This document shows, one piece after another, positions 61,081 to 64,000 of a stretch of 64,000 bases of DNA; position 1 is the first letter of the stretch; every line of letters starts with the position of its first letter. A program made the translations under genes and the position numbers. Under the pieces are notes generated by a model. That model was not told the origin of the DNA and ran no database searches. It worked only from the letters and a program-made list of their open reading frames with translations. Source of the stretch: Leptolyngbya sp. KIOST-1 (GTDB lineage: Bacteria; Cyanobacteriota; Cyanobacteriia; Phormidesmidales; Phormidesmidaceae); the NCBI RefSeq assembly GCF_000763385.1, contig NZ_JQFA01000002.1:3534001-3598000 (forward strand), given 5' to 3'.

Positions 61081-61641
61081 TTGATTGCCATCTACCCCGG
61101 CAGTTTTGACCCCATCACCTTGGGCCATATCGACATCATCACCCGTGGCAGTCGATTGTTTGACCGGGTGATCGTCCTGGTGTCTAGCAATCCCAACAAA
61201 GTGCCGATGTTTTCCACTGCTGAGCGGATGCAGCAAATTGAGCGATCGGTGGGGCATCTCAACAACGTTGAAATAGATCACTACGACGGGCTTACCATTA
61301 CCTACGTCCGTCAGCGCCAGGCTCAGGTGCTGCTGCGGGGGCTGCGAGTGCTCTCCGATTTCGAAAAAGAGCTGCAGATGGCGCATACTAATAAAACCCT
61401 GGCCGATGATATCGAAACCCTTTTTCTCTCAACCTCGACGGAGTACGGCTTTCTCAGCAGCAGCCTGGTCAAAGAAATCGCACGCTTTGGCGGCCCCATC
61501 GATCACCTTGTTCCTCACCATGTAGCGCGAGACGTTTACCAATGCTACGCCCAGATCCCGCCCGCCTCAATGCCCAACCCCGCAATGGTCAACCCCGAGG
61601 TGCCCAGCCAGTCGGTGGCCAAACCAATGGATTGTCTGTAG
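61081..61641 (+). CDS. coaD: Phosphopantetheine adenylyltransferase
   Basis: Adenylates 4'-phosphopantetheine in coenzyme A synthesis. 186 residues from TTG 61081, giving [20 protein letters not shown]; longer versions would add a hydrophobic stretch foreign to the family. Motifs: [11 protein letters not shown] (HxGH), [15 protein letters not shown] and [16 protein letters not shown]. The C-terminal about 25 residues ([19 protein letters not shown]) are an extension with no family counterpart and overlap the next gene in another frame. Confidence 0.93.
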   Translation: MIAIYPGSFDPITLGHIDIITRGSRLFDRVIVLVSSNPNKVPMFSTAERMQQIERSVGHLNNVEIDHYDGLTITYVRQRQAQVLLRGLRVLSDFEKELQMAHTNKTLADDIETLFLSTSTEYGFLSSSLVKEIARFGGPIDHLVPHHVARDVYQCYAQIPPASMPNPAMVNPEVPSQSVAKPMDCL

Positions 61642-62381
61642 AGGCGACCGAGCCTGGGTCGGCCCTACCCAGCCCAGGCGACATCGACATACAGCAGGAT
61701 CTCAACAAGCTGGAGGAGATCATTCTGGCCAGCCCGCGGGTGCCCTTTAGCGGCCGCACCCTGATCGACGAAGACCAGCTGCTCGATCAGCTCGATGCGA
61801 TTCGGCTCAACCTGCCGCCGGCCTTTCGTCAGGCCGTACAAATTTTGCAGCAGCGCAGCGCCTTAATTTCTGAGGCCGAACAATATGCCCAGGAGCTGAT
61901 TTCAGCGGCAGAGCAGCAGGCCGCCCAAATTTTGGACGAGCTGGGGATTGTGCGTCAGGCGGAGCAAATGGCCCAGCAGATTAAAGCTCAAGTGCAGCAG
62001 GACTGCGACGGCCTGCGTACCCAGGTGATGGGCGACATTGAGCAAATGCAGATCCAGGCCCAGCGAGAATGGGAATCCATGCGGCAAAAGGCTCTGGCTG
62101 AGCAGGACCTGATTCAGCAGGAGGCCGATGTCTACGCTGACCAGGTGCTTTCCAATGTTGAACAGCAGCTTGCCCAGATGCTGCGGATCATTCAAAATGG
62201 CCGCAGCCACCTTCAGCCCGCTCAACCCGCCCCTTCCCCTTCCCCTTCCCCCTCCCAGCGGCCCAGAGCGCCCCAGAGCGCCCCTGCTAGCGGGGCAGCC
62301 CCAGACCCCCGCCCCGATGCAGCCCCCGATCGCAGCCCCAATCGCCCCCGCCCCCCCAAAAAGCCTGCCGTTGAGCCATGA
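61542..62381 (+). CDS. DivIVA-like coiled-coil protein (Cdv3-like)
   Basis: A 279-residue protein, mainly a long coiled coil (about 45-215: [49 protein letters not shown] and following Gln/Glu-rich helices), with a Pro/Ser/Arg-rich tail. The [18 protein letters not shown] phrase resembles the membrane-binding hairpin of DivIVA-type proteins; cyanobacterial Cdv3 acts in cell division and polarity. The ATG at 61542 overlaps coaD by 100 bp in another frame; a TTG at 61632 would leave a 10-bp overlap and still include the conserved domain. ruvA begins on its stop (ATGA). Confidence 0.75.
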   Translation: MLRPDPARLNAQPRNGQPRGAQPVGGQTNGLSVEATEPGSALPSPGDIDIQQDLNKLEEIILASPRVPFSGRTLIDEDQLLDQLDAIRLNLPPAFRQAVQILQQRSALISEAEQYAQELISAAEQQAAQILDELGIVRQAEQMAQQIKAQVQQDCDGLRTQVMGDIEQMQIQAQREWESMRQKALAEQDLIQQEADVYADQVLSNVEQQLAQMLRIIQNGRSHLQPAQPAPSPSPSPSQRPRAPQSAPASGAAPDPRPDAAPDRSPNRPRPPKKPAVEP

Positions 62382-63004
62382 TCAGCTACCTGAAGGGGTT
62401 GCTGGCCGACATTCAAAAACCCGGTAGCCACAAAATCATTGTTACCCTCGATGTGAATCAGGTGGGCTATGACCTCCAGGTGCCAGCTCGTCAGCTGGCC
62501 CTGCTGCCGCCCATGGGGGAGGCGGTGCAGCTGTTTAGCCATCTCTATTTCCGCGACGATCAGGCGGTGTTGTTTGGCTTTGGCCAGCGTCAGGAGCGCG
62601 ACTTGTTCCGGCTGCTGATTGGCGTCAGCGGCATTGGTCCTCAGATGGCCCTGGCCCTGATCGACACCCTGGGCGAGGCCGAACTGACCCAGGCGGTGGT
62701 CAGTGGCAACACGCGGCTGCTGTCGCGCACTCCAGGGGTGGGGGGTAAAACCGCCGAGCGCCTGGTGCTGGAGCTAAAAACTAAGCTCCAGGACTGGCAA
62801 ACCCAGTCGGGGGTTGGGCTGGTGCCTGCGGCGGGGCCAGTGCCCACCCTCTACGAAGAGGTCGAGGTGACCCTCACGGCCCTGGGCTACAGCCAGAGCG
62901 AAATTCTCAAGGCCCTTCAGGCGGTGGGCAAAAACTCTACCCTGCAAAAGACGGCGGATCCAGAAAACTGGGTGCGGGAGGCGATCGCCTGGTTGAGCCA
63001 GTAA
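62378..63004 (+). CDS. ruvA: Holliday junction branch migration protein RuvA
   Basis: A 208-residue DNA-binding subunit of the RuvAB branch-migration complex. The N-terminal OB domain ([28 protein letters not shown]), the two HhH motifs (LIGVSGIGPQMALALI and LLSRTPGVGGKTAERLVLEL) and the C-terminal RuvB-binding domain (LTALGYSQSEILKALQAV) are all present. Its ATG overlaps the preceding TGA, implying coupled translation. Confidence 0.96.
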   Translation: MISYLKGLLADIQKPGSHKIIVTLDVNQVGYDLQVPARQLALLPPMGEAVQLFSHLYFRDDQAVLFGFGQRQERDLFRLLIGVSGIGPQMALALIDTLGEAELTQAVVSGNTRLLSRTPGVGGKTAERLVLELKTKLQDWQTQSGVGLVPAAGPVPTLYEEVEVTLTALGYSQSEILKALQAVGKNSTLQKTADPENWVREAIAWLSQ

Positions 63005-63032
63005 GCTTGAGGGGTGAGCGCCGCCGCGCTTG

Positions 63033-63041
63033 TGCTATAGT
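63033..63041 (+). promoter_or_regulatory. Candidate extended -10 promoter for rpsO
   Basis: TGCTATAGT holds a TATAGT box (63036-63041) preceded by TGn, the extended -10 form. It lies 46 bp before the rpsO start, and no clear -35 is visible. Confidence 0.45.
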
Positions 63042-63086
63042 GAAAAATCCTGGTCAAAATATCCATCTAGAGAAGCCGTCTGTCCC

Positions 63087-63356
63087 ATGACTCTGTTGCA
63101 AGCGCGCAAGCAGGAACTAATCTCCGACTATCAGGTGCACGACACCGACACTGGCTCTGCCGATGTGCAGATCGCTATGCTCACCGATCGCATCAATCAG
63201 CTCAGTGCTCACCTGCAAAAGAACAAAAAAGACTACTCGTCCCGCCGTGGTCTGCTGAAAATGATTGGCCACCGCAAGCGCCTGATGGCCTACCTGCAAA
63301 AGCAAGACTCCGAGCGCTACCGGGCTCTGATTCAAAAGCTCGGTATTCGCGGCTAG
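63087..63356 (+). CDS. rpsO: 30S ribosomal protein S15
   Basis: An 89-residue S15 that binds the central domain of 16S rRNA early in 30S assembly. The start is ATG 63087. HDTDTGSADVQIAMLTDRINQLSAHLQKNKKDYSSRRGLLKMIGHRKRLMAYL is the family core (the D-T-G-S and HxxKKD-SRRGL-x2-L segments). Followed by a PAM68 gene 66 bp downstream, a conserved cyanobacterial neighbour. Confidence 0.97.
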   Translation: MTLLQARKQELISDYQVHDTDTGSADVQIAMLTDRINQLSAHLQKNKKDYSSRRGLLKMIGHRKRLMAYLQKQDSERYRALIQKLGIRG

Positions 63357-63422
63357 GTTCACCACCGAGTCTGATCCACCGAGTCGGGTTCCTGTCATTG
63401 CCTGTTGTGATCATCTCGACCT

Positions 63423-63929
63423 ATGGCCCCAGAGTCTTCCCGCAAACGTTTGCCCTTTGAACCCGGTGGCAAGGGGGCTGACAAAACCTCAAAAGAGCCG
63501 AAAAAAGACTCCAAACCGTCGGCCAAGTCAGCCCCTGCCAAGCCTAAAAGCCCGGCCAAAGCAGCCTCTTCTAAAGCTGCAAAACCCTCAAAGGGCAAAT
63601 CCGCCAGTTCTGCCACTGCTATTCCTGAAGAGGTCAGCAGTCGAATGTTGCGACGGATGCTGGCGTTTTCGGGTATTCCAACGCTTTCGGGTATTCTGAC
63701 GTTTTTTGTCAGCTATTATCTGGTGGTCAATCGGGTAGTAGAGCTGCCCTCCTACTTTGTGTTGCTGGTCACCCTCGGCTGTTTTGGGCTTGGGGTAGTG
63801 GGCCTCACCTATGGTGTCCTATCAGCTTCCTGGGACGAGGGCCGCGCGGGAGACTGGCTGGGGCTTGAAGAGTTTAAGGTAAACTTTGGCCGGGTGACCA
63901 GTGCCTGGGAAAAAAAATCTGAGTCCTAG
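63423..63929 (+). CDS. PAM68 family protein (photosystem II assembly)
   Basis: A 168-residue protein. A long Lys/Ser/Ala/Pro-rich basic tail (about 1-70) precedes two TM helices (about 82-101, FSGIPTLSGILTFFVSYYLV, and 110-132), then WDEGRAGDWLGLEEFKVNFGRV, the PAM68/DUF3464 signature. PAM68 helps early PSII (D1/CP47) assembly in plants and cyanobacteria. Its neighbour rpsO fits the known order. Co-transcription with rpsO is likely. Confidence 0.9.
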   Translation: MAPESSRKRLPFEPGGKGADKTSKEPKKDSKPSAKSAPAKPKSPAKAASSKAAKPSKGKSASSATAIPEEVSSRMLRRMLAFSGIPTLSGILTFFVSYYLVVNRVVELPSYFVLLVTLGCFGLGVVGLTYGVLSASWDEGRAGDWLGLEEFKVNFGRVTSAWEKKSES

Positions 63930-64000
63930 TGAAGCGTCGCCGTAGCCTTTGCTGAATGCAGGATGGGCAAAGCCGAAGGTGTTCATTATTCCAGGGAAAG

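Overview
This is a chromosomal window from a cyanobacterium, most likely a filamentous or unicellular lineage near Leptolyngbya, Nodosilinea or Phormidium (the genus is inference). It carries psaK, a ccmK3-ccmK4 carboxysome satellite locus, the myxol-glycoside pair cruF-cruG, crtB, a solanesyl diphosphate synthase, a PAM68 assembly factor and a HetZ-related protein. Copies of the HIP1 octamer GCGATCGC are scattered throughout. Most genes are GC-rich. No complete rRNA, tRNA, CRISPR array or transposase gene was recognised by eye. The ends cut a group 2 sigma factor (left) and non-coding sequence after a PAM68 gene (right).

Layout. 0-1.7 kb: partial sigma factor and a 1.2 kb non-coding stretch. 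1.7-7 kb: murI, sds, a CYTH protein, and the minus-strand pair cruF-cruG. 7-13 kb: a 14-bp tandem repeat, then a same-strand block of GNAT, ruvX, DUF3727, mltG, yqeG-type phosphatase and proB. 13-17 kb: a polyprenyl-phosphate sugar transferase and a HetZ-related gene facing away from each other around a perfect CRP-type palindrome, an HD phosphohydrolase, the SRP RNA gene, a phasin-like protein and a four-cysteine protein. 17-21 kb: a division cluster (hypothetical, ftsQ, ftsZ) with thiD 3 bp behind ftsZ. 21.3-21.6 kb: psaK. 22-27 kb: two overlapping ATPase genes, one HTH-AAA and one AAA-TM-14xWD40. 27.6 kb: a receiver-domain protein that lacks its phosphoacceptor aspartate.

28-43 kb is a cell-surface polysaccharide region. 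A seven-gene minus-strand run encodes four family 2 glycosyltransferases, a UDP-galactopyranose-mutase-like flavoprotein, a flippase and a GT-C-like membrane protein. Beside it lies an AT-rich insert (a second flippase and another glycosyltransferase) bracketed by about 580-bp direct repeats. Each repeat holds a TMEM14 gene and the 3' end of an SLH lipoprotein gene. The left copy of that 3' end is a remnant, so the insert looks like horizontally acquired DNA or the product of a segmental duplication.

43-50 kb: nucleoside hydrolase, a cysteine-rich protein, ccmK3, ccmK4, an MSMEG_0565-type glycosyltransferase, a small membrane protein, a phenylalanyl-tRNA synthetase alpha chain of archaeal/eukaryotic type, and small conserved proteins. 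50-64 kb: DCC-family protein, crtB, glyA, a WecA-type transferase, a GT39 protein, cinA, aroQ, miaE, GNAT, coaD, a DivIVA-like protein, ruvA, rpsO and PAM68. A dispersed, transposase-less element of about 129 bp with imperfect terminal inverted repeats (a MITE-like family) occurs as two full-length copies, one degenerate copy and one solo end.

Most promising for follow-up: the archaeal-type PheS, the overlapping HTH-AAA / AAA-WD40 pair with the nearby pseudo-receiver, the repeat-bracketed polysaccharide insert, the MITE family (one copy supplies a host gene's stop codon), and the CRP-type palindrome between the sugar transferase and HetZ-related genes.
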